64,000 nt of DNA from Gluconacetobacter johannae (GTDB taxonomy: Bacteria > Pseudomonadota > Alphaproteobacteria > Acetobacterales > Acetobacteraceae), in the NCBI RefSeq assembly GCF_025994435.1, contig NZ_BAQK01000036.1, forward strand, positions 1 through 64,000, written 5' to 3'. The stretch's first letter is position 1. Each line of letters begins with the position of its first letter. Positions 1 through 7,271 of the stretch are shown here, one piece after another. Below the pieces are notes generated by a model, which saw nothing but the letters and a program-made list of their open reading frames with translations, was not told the DNA's origin and ran no database searches. The translations under genes were made by a program, and so were the position numbers.

Positions 1-570
1 GATCTCGTCCCGCCGCCGGGCGGCGCCGGCCAGCTGCGCGACATCCAGCCCGAAGGACGCCAGGGCTTCGGCCAGCGTGGTACCCGCCCCGTCGCGCAGG
101 TCCAGCTCCTGCCCGTCCAGCGCGCCCGCGACGGCGCGGGTCGCCAGCATCGAGACGGGAAAGCGCGAGCCCTCCTCGTCGCCGAAGCCGATCACCTCGA
201 TGGCGAAGGCAAAGCGCCGGCCGCGCGCGGCGAAGCCGGCCACCGCCTCGATGCCCAGCACCACCCCCAGCATGCCGTCATAGCGCCCGCCGTCGCGCAC
301 GCTGTCGACATGCGAGCCGACCAGCAGCGCCGGCGCGTCCGCGACCAGCCCTTCATACCGGCCGACGATATTGCCCGCCGCGTCGATCCGCGCCGACATC
401 CCGGCCTCGCGCATCCATGCCGCCAGCCGGTCCAGCGTCGCGCCATGGCCCGCGCCCAGATAGGGCCGGAACAGCAGCCCCGGCTCGTCCGAATAGGGCG
501 CCGCGCCCAGTTCGTCGCACCGCGCAACCGCGCGCGCGCCGGAGGGCGCCCCCGATAGCGACGTCACCAT
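1..570 (-). CDS. hpxK: Allantoate amidohydrolase / N-carbamoyl-amino-acid hydrolase (M20), 3' end off window
   Basis: This is the first 190 codons of a zinc- or manganese-dependent M20 hydrolase; the C-terminus lies beyond the left edge. The family cleaves ureido groups, releasing ammonia and CO2 from allantoate, ureidoglycine or N-carbamoyl amino acids in the cytoplasm. The read sequence has the metal motif SHVDSVRDGGRYDG, giving the His and Asp ligands near residues 88-99, and the acidic motif GFGDEEGSRF with the catalytic Glu pair. ATG at 570 overlaps the stop of the upstream Ntn-hydrolase gene (ATGGTGA), so the two are probably translationally coupled. The arrangement with HpxW-, AtzE- and AtzG-like genes recalls the Klebsiella hpx purine cluster, so allantoate is the favoured substrate. 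A carbamoyl-amino-acid substrate cannot be excluded. A second M20 enzyme, at 17044-18366, fits the pyrimidine branch better. Confidence 0.8.
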   Translation of the reverse strand, partial: MVTSLSGAPSGARAVARCDELGAAPYSDEPGLLFRPYLGAGHGATLDRLAAWMREAGMSARIDAAGNIVGRYEGLVADAPALLVGSHVDSVRDGGRYDGMLGVVLGIEAVAGFAARGRRFAFAIEVIGFGDEEGSRFPVSMLATRAVAGALDGQELDLRDGAGTTLAEALASFGLDVAQLAGAARRRDEI

Positions 571-2156
571 GCCGCCACCGCCCCGTCGCTGCGCGGGTCC
601 GTCGCCCCTTCGATCAGGCCTGAGGGATGCCGCACCAGCGCACCGGCATGGCCCATGGTGGACGTAAACGGCGGCATGCGTTCCAGCGCATGTCCGGCCT
701 GCGCCATCCGCGCGATCATGGCCGGGTCGAAGCGGTCCTCGTATTTCAGGGTCACGCTGTCCTCGCCCCATGTGCGGCCCAGCAGCCAGCGCGGGGCCGT
801 GACCGCCTGCTGCAACGGCACGCCGTAGCGGGCGTACCGGCTGAACACCGCCGCCTGGGTCTGGGGCTGCCCCTCGCCCCCCATGGTGCCGTAGACCATG
901 GTCCGCCCATCTTCGAACCGCGCCGCGGCGGGGTTGAGGGTGTGGAACGGCTTGCGCCCCGGACGCAGGGCATTCCAGCCATCGTCGGCCAGCCGGAAGC
1001 TGGAGCCGCGATTCTGCCACATCACGCCCGTACGCGGCAGGACGACGCCCGACCCGTACTCGAAATAGACGCTCTGGATCATGCTGACGGCGACCCCATC
1101 GGCATCGACGGCGCCCATCCAGACCGTGTCGCCGGCCTGCGACGGATGCGGCCATGGGGCGGCCACCGCCGGGTCGATGGCCCGCGCCATGGCGTCGAGG
1201 CGCGCCGTGTCGTCCAGGATGTCCTGCGCCCCGACCGTCATGAAGGCCGGATCGCCGACATGGGCGTCGCGATAGCGGAAGGCCTGCTTCGTCGCCTCGA
1301 CCAGGCCATGGACATGGTTGAACCCATCGACCTGCCCGGCGCGCAGGCGGTCGAACAGCGCCAGAATCAGCAGCGACGCGACACCCTGGGTGGGCGGCGC
1401 CATGTTGAACAGGCGCGCCCCGTCGATATCGACATGCAGCGGCGGCCGGGAAAGCGCGCGGTGCGCCTTCAGGTCGGCCAGGTCCAGCGGGCTGCCCAGC
1501 GCCCGCAGGTCCGCCGCCATGTCGTGGGCCAGCGCCCCGCGATAGAACGAGTCCAGCCCATCGGCGGCCAGGCGTCGGAAACTTTGTGCAAGCGCCTGAT
1601 TGTGAAGAATATCGCCAGCGTCGGGCAGGCGTCCGTCCGGCAGGAACGTATCGCTGAAGCCGGGAACGCCGTCCAGTTCGCCGATCTTGGCCCGCGTGAT
1701 GGCGGCCCCCCCTTCCGTCATGGGGACGCCCTGTTCGGCATAATAGATGGCGTCGCGCAGCAGGCGATGCAGCCCCAGGCCGGGCTGCGTCGCCTGGCTC
1801 CATGACAGGGCGAGGTCCCAGCCCGACACCGTGCCCGCGACCGTGTTGGCCGCCAGGGGGCCGCGCCATGGAATCGAGGAGACACCGGCCGCCTGATAGA
1901 ACGACAGGTCGGCACGGGCCGCCGCCGCGCCGCAGGCGTCGATGCTCGCGGTACGGCCATCCGGCCACAGCACGAGCCAGAACCCGTCGCCGCCGATGCC
2001 CGTCATGTGCGGATAGACGACCGCGAGGGCGGCGGCCGTGGCCACCACCGCCTCGATCGCCGTGCCGCCGTCCTTCAGGACGTCCAGCCCGGCCTGGCTG
2101 GCCAGGTGATGCGGGGACGTCACCATCCCGCGCAGGGAACGCGGCGTGTGCAGCAT
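564..2156 (-). CDS. hpxW: HpxW-like gamma-glutamyltransferase-family Ntn-hydrolase (oxamate amidohydrolase candidate)
   Basis: The 530-residue protein belongs to the gamma-glutamyltranspeptidase fold, in which the precursor cleaves itself before a Thr that becomes the N-terminal nucleophile. That Thr is about residue 344, in AGDTVWMGAVD. It is followed by a recognisable beta-subunit core, ending in YFEYGSGVVLP. Classical GGTs have Thr-Thr-His here, so the variation suggests a non-glutathione substrate. No signal peptide is visible, and most true GGTs are exported. Klebsiella HpxW is a GGT-fold oxamate amidohydrolase encoded beside HpxX and HpxY-type genes, which is exactly the order here, so oxamate or a related oxalylurea product is the best guess. 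ATG at 2156 was chosen because it lies 4 nt past the amidase stop; longer upstream frames read through the amidase gene. The end overlaps the allantoate hydrolase start. Confidence 0.78.
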   Translation of the reverse strand: MLHTPRSLRGMVTSPHHLASQAGLDVLKDGGTAIEAVVATAAALAVVYPHMTGIGGDGFWLVLWPDGRTASIDACGAAAARADLSFYQAAGVSSIPWRGPLAANTVAGTVSGWDLALSWSQATQPGLGLHRLLRDAIYYAEQGVPMTEGGAAITRAKIGELDGVPGFSDTFLPDGRLPDAGDILHNQALAQSFRRLAADGLDSFYRGALAHDMAADLRALGSPLDLADLKAHRALSRPPLHVDIDGARLFNMAPPTQGVASLLILALFDRLRAGQVDGFNHVHGLVEATKQAFRYRDAHVGDPAFMTVGAQDILDDTARLDAMARAIDPAVAAPWPHPSQAGDTVWMGAVDADGVAVSMIQSVYFEYGSGVVLPRTGVMWQNRGSSFRLADDGWNALRPGRKPFHTLNPAAARFEDGRTMVYGTMGGEGQPQTQAAVFSRYARYGVPLQQAVTAPRWLLGRTWGEDSVTLKYEDRFDPAMIARMAQAGHALERMPPFTSTMGHAGALVRHPSGLIEGATDPRSDGAVAAW

Positions 2157-2160
2157 GGCG

Positions 2161-3525
2161 CTACCGCCCCTTCGCCGGCAGCGGGACCCGGCCGGCCAGG
2201 CCCGCGCGTTCCAGTTCGGCGGCGATCGCGAACAGGGCGGCCTCGCGCCCCGGCGCCGCGACCAGTTGCAGGCCCAGCGGCAGCCCCCCCGTACCCGCCA
2301 GCGGCGCGCTGAGGATCGGCACCCCGGCAAGGCTGAGCGGCTGGGTATACAGGCCGAGATTGGCGCGCGCCGACACGTTCTGCCCGTCCACCACGATGGT
2401 CGGCTGGTCGATGCGCGGGGCCTCGCCGACCGTCGCGGGGGCGATCAGCACGTCCACATTGCGGAACGCGGCATGGATCTGCGTCCGGAACCACGACCGG
2501 AACCGATGGGCCTGGATGACCGTCGTGGCCGGCAACAGCGCGCCCGCGAACAGGCGGTCGCGCGTCGCCGGGTCATATTGCGACGCATGACGCCGCAGGC
2601 GCGGCAGATGCAGATTGCCCCCCTCGGCGGCGGTTATCAGGAACGACGCCGCCCTGGCCCGCGCGACCTCGGGCAACTGCACGGTCTCGGCCCCGCCCAG
2701 ATGCGCCGCCACCGCGTCGATGGCGCGCGCCAGCGGTTCGGACACATTGTTGGCGAACCAGCCGCCCAGCCGCCCGACCCGCAGCGTGCCGACGGGCGGA
2801 AGATCCGGCATCGCGGCGCCGTACATCGTCTCGTAGACCAGGCGCAGATCTTCCAGCGTCCCCGCGAACGGGCCCACGACATCCAGGCTGGCGGCGAAAG
2901 GATAGGCGCCCTCGCGCGGAACGGTGCCGAAGGTGGGCTTCAGCCCCCAGACGCCGCAGAGCGACGCCGGCACCCGGATCGACCCGTTGGTGTCCGACCC
3001 CAGCGCGAACGGCATCAGGCCGGCCGCCACCGCCGCCGCCGACCCGCCGGACGACCCGCCGGCCAGCCGGGCCAGGTCGTGCGGGTTGCGCGTGATGCCG
3101 TGATGGGCATTGTCGGTGGCGAATCCGTAGGCGAATTCGTCCATGTTCAGGCTGGCGACGGGAATGGCCCCCGCCGCCCGCAGGCGCGCGACCACGGTGG
3201 CGTCATGCGTCGCCGGACGGGATTCGCGCAGGACGACCGACCCCGCCGTCGTCACCTCGTCGACGACATCGAACAGGTCCTTGACCCCGAACGGCACGCC
3301 GGCCAGCGGGCCGGGATCGTCGCCGGCGGCGATCTGCCGGTCGATCTTCTCGGCCGCGGCGACGGCGGCCGGGCCGAAGATCCGGGTCACGCTGTTGATC
3401 CGGGTATCGCGGACCTCGATATCGGCGATGACGGCGGTCACCGCGATCACGGCGGTCGTCCGGCCGGCGCGGATATCGGCGGCCAGTCTCATGGCGCTGG
3501 GGATTTCCGTCATGGGGCCGCTCAT
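2161..3525 (-). CDS. AtzE/HpxY-family amidase
   Basis: This 454-residue amidase-signature enzyme is a cytoplasmic serine amidohydrolase using a Ser-cisSer-Lys triad. Lys82 (in GVPFGVKDLF), cis-Ser158 (in AGGSSGGS) and nucleophile Ser182 (in GSDTNGSIRVP) are all present. The Asn in DTNGS is typical of the AtzE group rather than of GatA. Known AtzE removes ammonia from 1-carboxybiuret with a small partner, AtzG; HpxY is the homologue in the Klebsiella oxalurate cluster. The preceding small gene encodes just such a partner, and the ATG at 3525 overlaps its stop (ATGA), implying 1:1 coupled synthesis. An in-frame ATG at 3513 is an alternative start. The exact substrate (oxalurate, a carboxybiuret-like ureide or another small amide) cannot be read from the sequence. 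Confidence 0.85.
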   Translation of the reverse strand: MSGPMTEIPSAMRLAADIRAGRTTAVIAVTAVIADIEVRDTRINSVTRIFGPAAVAAAEKIDRQIAAGDDPGPLAGVPFGVKDLFDVVDEVTTAGSVVLRESRPATHDATVVARLRAAGAIPVASLNMDEFAYGFATDNAHHGITRNPHDLARLAGGSSGGSAAAVAAGLMPFALGSDTNGSIRVPASLCGVWGLKPTFGTVPREGAYPFAASLDVVGPFAGTLEDLRLVYETMYGAAMPDLPPVGTLRVGRLGGWFANNVSEPLARAIDAVAAHLGGAETVQLPEVARARAASFLITAAEGGNLHLPRLRRHASQYDPATRDRLFAGALLPATTVIQAHRFRSWFRTQIHAAFRNVDVLIAPATVGEAPRIDQPTIVVDGQNVSARANLGLYTQPLSLAGVPILSAPLAGTGGLPLGLQLVAAPGREAALFAIAAELERAGLAGRVPLPAKGR

Positions 3526-3713
3526 GGCTGGTAGTCGAACGCGGGTTCGCACGTGTCGGGCAATGCGAAGCCATTGACGAGGTCGGCGTACTGCCGAAGC
3601 AGGTCCCGATTGACCAGCACGCCCGGCAGGCAGGATTCGGGGATCGTCACCCCGATATCCCGCGCCAGGGCCGTGACGAACGCCCGCGCCGGATCGTCGT
3701 GAGTCTCGCTCAT
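3522..3713 (-). CDS. Small AtzG/HpxX-like subunit (DUF4089)
   Basis: This 63-residue protein has a short helical core (residues from DDPARAFVTALARDIG onward) and a C-terminal half resembling the DUF4089/AtzG family. Members of this family bind AtzE-type amidases and stabilise them. The protein has no catalytic motif of its own. ATG at 3713 is preceded by GAGG with suitable spacing; a longer frame from 3773 lacks such a site. The stop overlaps the amidase start (ATGA), which supports complex formation. The gene is 56 nt downstream of the FAD oxidoreductase in the same direction and so probably shares its transcript. Family assignment rests on size, position and overall resemblance rather than on a sharp motif. 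Confidence 0.75.
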   Translation of the reverse strand: MSETHDDPARAFVTALARDIGVTIPESCLPGVLVNRDLLRQYADLVNGFALPDTCEPAFDYQP

Positions 3714-3769
3714 GGATATATCCTCATTCCGTTTGGCGCGCGCCGCCGGAGGGGCGCGCGCCGAACGGA

Positions 3770-5224
3770 TCATGCATCCGGAGGATCGAGGCTGACCAGT
3801 TCCGGTGTCGTGTAATTGAGCAGGCTGTCCAGATGATACGCGCCGTCGGCGACGAACAGGTCGCGCCCCAGCCCCCGTGCCAGCCGTTCCACGCCGAAGC
3901 GCATGCCGCTGATGGACGCACCGGACAGGCCCATGCTGGGTGTGGCGCCGAAGGTGAAATTATGGATATGCGCCAGCATCGGCGCCAGCGGGTCGGCGGC
4001 GTCGCGCGGCAGGAACTGGTAGCTGTCGCCCAGATAGGGGTGGGCGGCCAGCAGCGCGCTGTCCTCGCCCTCGGGCGGGGTGAAACGGTCCTGCCACAGG
4101 GCCACCGAACCGGCGAAGGACGCCGTCTCCGGCCGGCGCCCCAGGTCGGTGGCGAAGCCGGTGCCGATGATGACGAAATCGAACCGCTTTTCGCCGTCGG
4201 GCGTTCCCACCACGACGTCCCCGCCCTCCATCCGCGCCGCCGTCCAGCCGCAGCCGGTGTGGTAGGAGAAGGTCGGATGCCGGCGACAGCGCCAGAACGT
4301 GTCCTGCGGCGGAGGCTGGTTAAGATCGTAGATCTGACGCATGAACCGCCAGCGCAGCACGTCCGGCAGAGACGGGAAATGCGCCAGGAAGCCGGTGTTT
4401 TCCATCCACCGGTAGGGGTTGACCGACGGAATCACCTTGCGGCGCAGGCACAGCGCCACCGAGGCCGCGCCGGCCTCCAGCGCGGTCGCGGCATTGTCGA
4501 AAGCCGACGCCCCGGCGCCCAGGACACCGATCCGCTTGCCCTTCAGGGTGGCGAAATCAATCGGGTCGGACGTGTGGGCGTAACGGTCGCGCGGCAGGGC
4601 ATCGCGGATGAAATCGGGGACATGCCACGCCCCGTTGCCGTCGATACCCGTCGCCAGAACCAGCTTCCGCGCCCACTGGCGGTATTCCCGACCCGCCGAA
4701 TCGCGAAATGTCAGCCGCAGCAGGCCGTCGTCCCACTCGACATGCTCGAACGACCGGTCGTTTTCGACCGGAAGGTCCAGCACCGCGCGATACCAGTCCA
4801 GATAGGCCTGCCAGTCCTCCCGGGGGATCTTGTCCAGGTCCTGCCACGCCTGCGCGCCGTAGCGGGCCTCGTACCACGCGCGCGGCGTCAGCGCGGGAAT
4901 CCCCAGGTCCGGACCGGTCACGTATTTCGGGGTCCGCAGCGTAATCATGCGGGCGAAGGTGATCCACGGCCCCTCGCCGCCGCGCGGGGCGCGGTCGAAG
5001 ATGCGGACATTCGTGATATTGCCGCGCTGCAGGGCGAACGCCGTCGCCAGCCCTCCCTGGCCCGCGCCGACGATCGCGACATCCAGCACGGGCGCGCCCT
5101 CGCGGGACAGGCGCGGTGTCCAGGCATGGCGCGGATAGTTGATGATATCGAGGTCACGGCGGACCGCGGCGTTCAGCGCCGCCAGCCCCCCTTCCACCGA
5201 AAGAGTTTCGCTATCGGCGGCCAT
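3770..5224 (-). CDS. FMO/BVMO-like NAD(P)H-FAD oxidoreductase
   Basis: The 484-residue protein has two dinucleotide-binding motifs: VAIVGAGQGG near residue 50 (FAD) and IGVLGAGASA near residue 210 (NADPH). This is the class B flavin monooxygenase layout. The C-terminal part has IIGTGFATD, the second FAD-contact motif. Such enzymes hydroxylate or insert oxygen into small substrates using NADPH and O2. It is the first gene of a run leading into the HpxX/AtzE/HpxW/allantoate hydrolase genes, so it probably acts on a purine- or ureide-derived intermediate. It is not the HpxO type of urate hydroxylase, which is a single-Rossmann group A enzyme, and the substrate is unknown. ATG 5224 is chosen because GGGAGG lies 8 nt upstream; the open frame extends to 5449 without a better site. 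Confidence 0.75.
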   Translation of the reverse strand: MAADSETLSVEGGLAALNAAVRRDLDIINYPRHAWTPRLSREGAPVLDVAIVGAGQGGLATAFALQRGNITNVRIFDRAPRGGEGPWITFARMITLRTPKYVTGPDLGIPALTPRAWYEARYGAQAWQDLDKIPREDWQAYLDWYRAVLDLPVENDRSFEHVEWDDGLLRLTFRDSAGREYRQWARKLVLATGIDGNGAWHVPDFIRDALPRDRYAHTSDPIDFATLKGKRIGVLGAGASAFDNAATALEAGAASVALCLRRKVIPSVNPYRWMENTGFLAHFPSLPDVLRWRFMRQIYDLNQPPPQDTFWRCRRHPTFSYHTGCGWTAARMEGGDVVVGTPDGEKRFDFVIIGTGFATDLGRRPETASFAGSVALWQDRFTPPEGEDSALLAAHPYLGDSYQFLPRDAADPLAPMLAHIHNFTFGATPSMGLSGASISGMRFGVERLARGLGRDLFVADGAYHLDSLLNYTTPELVSLDPPDA

Positions 5225-5430
5225 CGCCACGCCTCCCTGACTGTGTCCCCGGTCCTTGAAGCGTGCTGCGAGGCCTACGCTCCACCACCCTGTTTTTTCC
5301 GAATATCTTCCTGCGTTCCACCGCAATCCGATCTGTCCGGACGGCCGGTCCGCGCCCCCCGGCACGGACCGGCGTTCCCACTCGCACCATCCTGACGTCG
5401 AAACTATCCGGGGGCGTCGGTGTTTCGTCC

Positions 5431-5469
5431 AGTATAATAAAATGACCAATCCGTTGTGAAATCGACAAC
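5431..5469 (-). promoter_or_regulatory. Promoter with overlapping LysR-type dyad upstream of the FAD oxidoreductase operon
   Basis: Reading the minus strand, TTCACA (5460-5455) and TATACT (5436-5431) are separated by 18 nt, a plausible sigma-70 promoter. The dyad GTTGT-N7-ACAAC (5453-5469) overlaps the -35 element and contains a T-N11-A core (5455/5467), the typical LysR-family half-site layout. It lies between the lysR stop (5489) and the FAD gene start (5224), leaving a leader of about 200 nt. No other strong dyad was noticed in this gap. Which regulator binds it is inferred from position only. Confidence 0.45.
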
Positions 5470-5488
5470 ATGATGACCGGTCGGCCCA

Positions 5489-6430
5489 TCACCGCCGGGC
5501 GACGGTTTCCAGTTCGTGCAGGGCGTCGCACACCTGGGTAATCAGCATGTCCAGTGCCGGCGGCAGCCATCGCGCGTCGCGGACATAGACACCCAGATCG
5601 GTGGTGGCGCGCGGGTCATCCAGCGGAACATGCGCCAGCATCCCGCGTTCGATCTCGAATTCCAGCGCCAGCCGGGACTGGAAGGCCAGCCCGACGCCCG
5701 CCGCCACCATCCGATTGGTCAGCTCGATGGATCCCGTCTCCAGCGCCACGTCCAGCCGGTCGCGCCAGGGGCGCAGCATCGGCTCCATGACCCGGTGAAG
5801 CGATAGCGAGTCGGACGGCAGGATCAGCTTGTGGGCCACGCACTCCTCCACCCCCACGGCGTGGCGCGTCGCCAGCGGATGATCGGGACGCATGACGACC
5901 CCGACCGGGAAATGGGCGACCGCCACCTGTCGCAATTCATCCGGCGGTTCGAGGGAAAACGCGATTCCCAGGTCGGTCGTGCCCCCGCAGAGCGCCGTGA
6001 TGATGGCGTCGGGCGATCCGGTTTCGGCCCACAACGCCACATCCGGATAGGTCCGGGCCATGCGCGACAGCAGGCGCGACAGCAGGTCGCCCGCGACGCC
6101 CTCCACCGCCATCAGGCTGACGCCGCCGCCGCGCAGGCCGCTCAGGGCCGCGATCTGGTCGTCGGTGCGGGCCGCATCCTGCATGACGGTGACGATATGG
6201 CGGGTGACGATTTCCCCGACGGCGGTCAGCTTCATCCCGCCCGGCAGGCGGTCGAACAGCGGCGACCCGATTTCGTCTTCCATCTGCGCGATCTGGCGGG
6301 TCAGCGCCGAGGGGGTGACGTTCAACTGCCGCGCGGCCTCGCGGATCGATCCGTTTTCACGCACCGCGTTGAAATACAGGATGCAGCGCGCATGCAGCCG
6401 CATCATACGGGCCGTCCTGTCCACCTTCAT
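5489..6430 (-). CDS. LysR-family transcriptional regulator
   Basis: The 313-residue protein has an N-terminal winged helix-turn-helix (about residues 18-60, with GSIREAARQLNVTPSALTRQ), then a periplasmic-binding-protein-like effector domain (about 90-300). It probably controls the flanking purine/ureide genes in response to a small metabolite. ATG 6430 shares one base with the xdhC stop (TGATG), so lysR is probably the last gene of the xdhA-xdhB-xdhC transcript. An upstream in-frame GTG at 6433 is less likely. A dyad with a T-N11-A core lies just past its end, in front of the FAD oxidoreductase operon, and is a natural target. The effector cannot be told from sequence. Confidence 0.9.
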   Translation of the reverse strand: MKVDRTARMMRLHARCILYFNAVRENGSIREAARQLNVTPSALTRQIAQMEDEIGSPLFDRLPGGMKLTAVGEIVTRHIVTVMQDAARTDDQIAALSGLRGGGVSLMAVEGVAGDLLSRLLSRMARTYPDVALWAETGSPDAIITALCGGTTDLGIAFSLEPPDELRQVAVAHFPVGVVMRPDHPLATRHAVGVEECVAHKLILPSDSLSLHRVMEPMLRPWRDRLDVALETGSIELTNRMVAAGVGLAFQSRLALEFEIERGMLAHVPLDDPRATTDLGVYVRDARWLPPALDMLITQVCDALHELETVARR

Positions 6431-7260
6431 CACGCGCCCCCTTCCCGGACAGGACGTTCCTGCAACAGGGTCTCGACGATCTCGGCCGCGACCAGGGCGG
6501 CGATGATTTCAGGCCGCTTGTCGCGGATGCCGCGATCGCCGACGGGGCAGACCAGGGTTGCGATGCGTTCCTCGGAAAGACCCAGCGTCCGGAACCCCGA
6601 TTCGAACCGGCGGCGCTTGGTCTTCGACCCGATCAACCCGACATAGCGGAAATCGCCGCGCTCCAGCGCCGCCGCGACGATCAGCGCATCCAGGGCGTGG
6701 CTGGGGGTCAGCACCAGCACCCCGGCGCCCGGCGGGGCGGCGGCGATCGCGCCCTCCCAGTCGGCCGTGATCCGGGCCTCCACGCCATCGGGAACCACGC
6801 CGAACTCTTCGCCGCGCGGGTCGATCCAGACCAGGCGCAGCGGCAGCGGCGCCAGGGCGCGCGCCAGCGCCCGCCCGACATGGCCGGCCCCGAACAGCAG
6901 CAGCGGCGGCCAGGCGGCGCGCACGGCCGCGACCTCGTGCGCCAGGGTGTCGAACACTGCCGGATCGGCGCGCTCGATCCGCACGCGCACCGCGCCACCG
7001 CAGCATTGCCCCATGTCCGGCCCCAGGACGATGTCCCGCTCGACGGCCGGTCCACCCGTGGCCAGCAGCATCCGGGCGTCGGCCACGCACTCCCATTCCA
7101 GCCGTCCGCCGCCGATTGTCCCGGCCTGCGTGCCTGGTGTCACCAGCATGAACGCTCCTTCCTCGCGCGGAGTGGACCCCCGCGCGGACAGGATGCGAAC
7201 GTGCGCCACCGGCTGACCATCGGCCAGCCAGCAGCGCATGGCGGACAAGATCTCGTCCAT
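6430..7260 (-). CDS. xdhC: Xanthine dehydrogenase accessory protein XdhC
   Basis: The 276-residue protein is an XdhC/CoxI-family chaperone. These proteins bind molybdenum cofactor, promote its sulfuration and insert it into the large subunit of xanthine dehydrogenase. Visible features are the N-terminal XdhC segment (RILSARGSTPREEGAF), a CCGG motif near residue 90 probably involved in cofactor handling, and a C-terminal Rossmann region with LLFGAGHVGRAL and GLIGSKTKR. ATG 7260 lies 11 nt past the xdhB stop. Read-through frames extend to 7575, but that part lies inside xdhB and has no homology to the family. It is in operon order after xdhA and xdhB, as in many bacteria, and it overlaps lysR by one base. 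Confidence 0.92.
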   Translation of the reverse strand: MDEILSAMRCWLADGQPVAHVRILSARGSTPREEGAFMLVTPGTQAGTIGGGRLEWECVADARMLLATGGPAVERDIVLGPDMGQCCGGAVRVRIERADPAVFDTLAHEVAAVRAAWPPLLLFGAGHVGRALARALAPLPLRLVWIDPRGEEFGVVPDGVEARITADWEGAIAAAPPGAGVLVLTPSHALDALIVAAALERGDFRYVGLIGSKTKRRRFESGFRTLGLSEERIATLVCPVGDRGIRDKRPEIIAALVAAEIVETLLQERPVREGGA

Positions 7261-7271
7261 GGCACGGCCGG

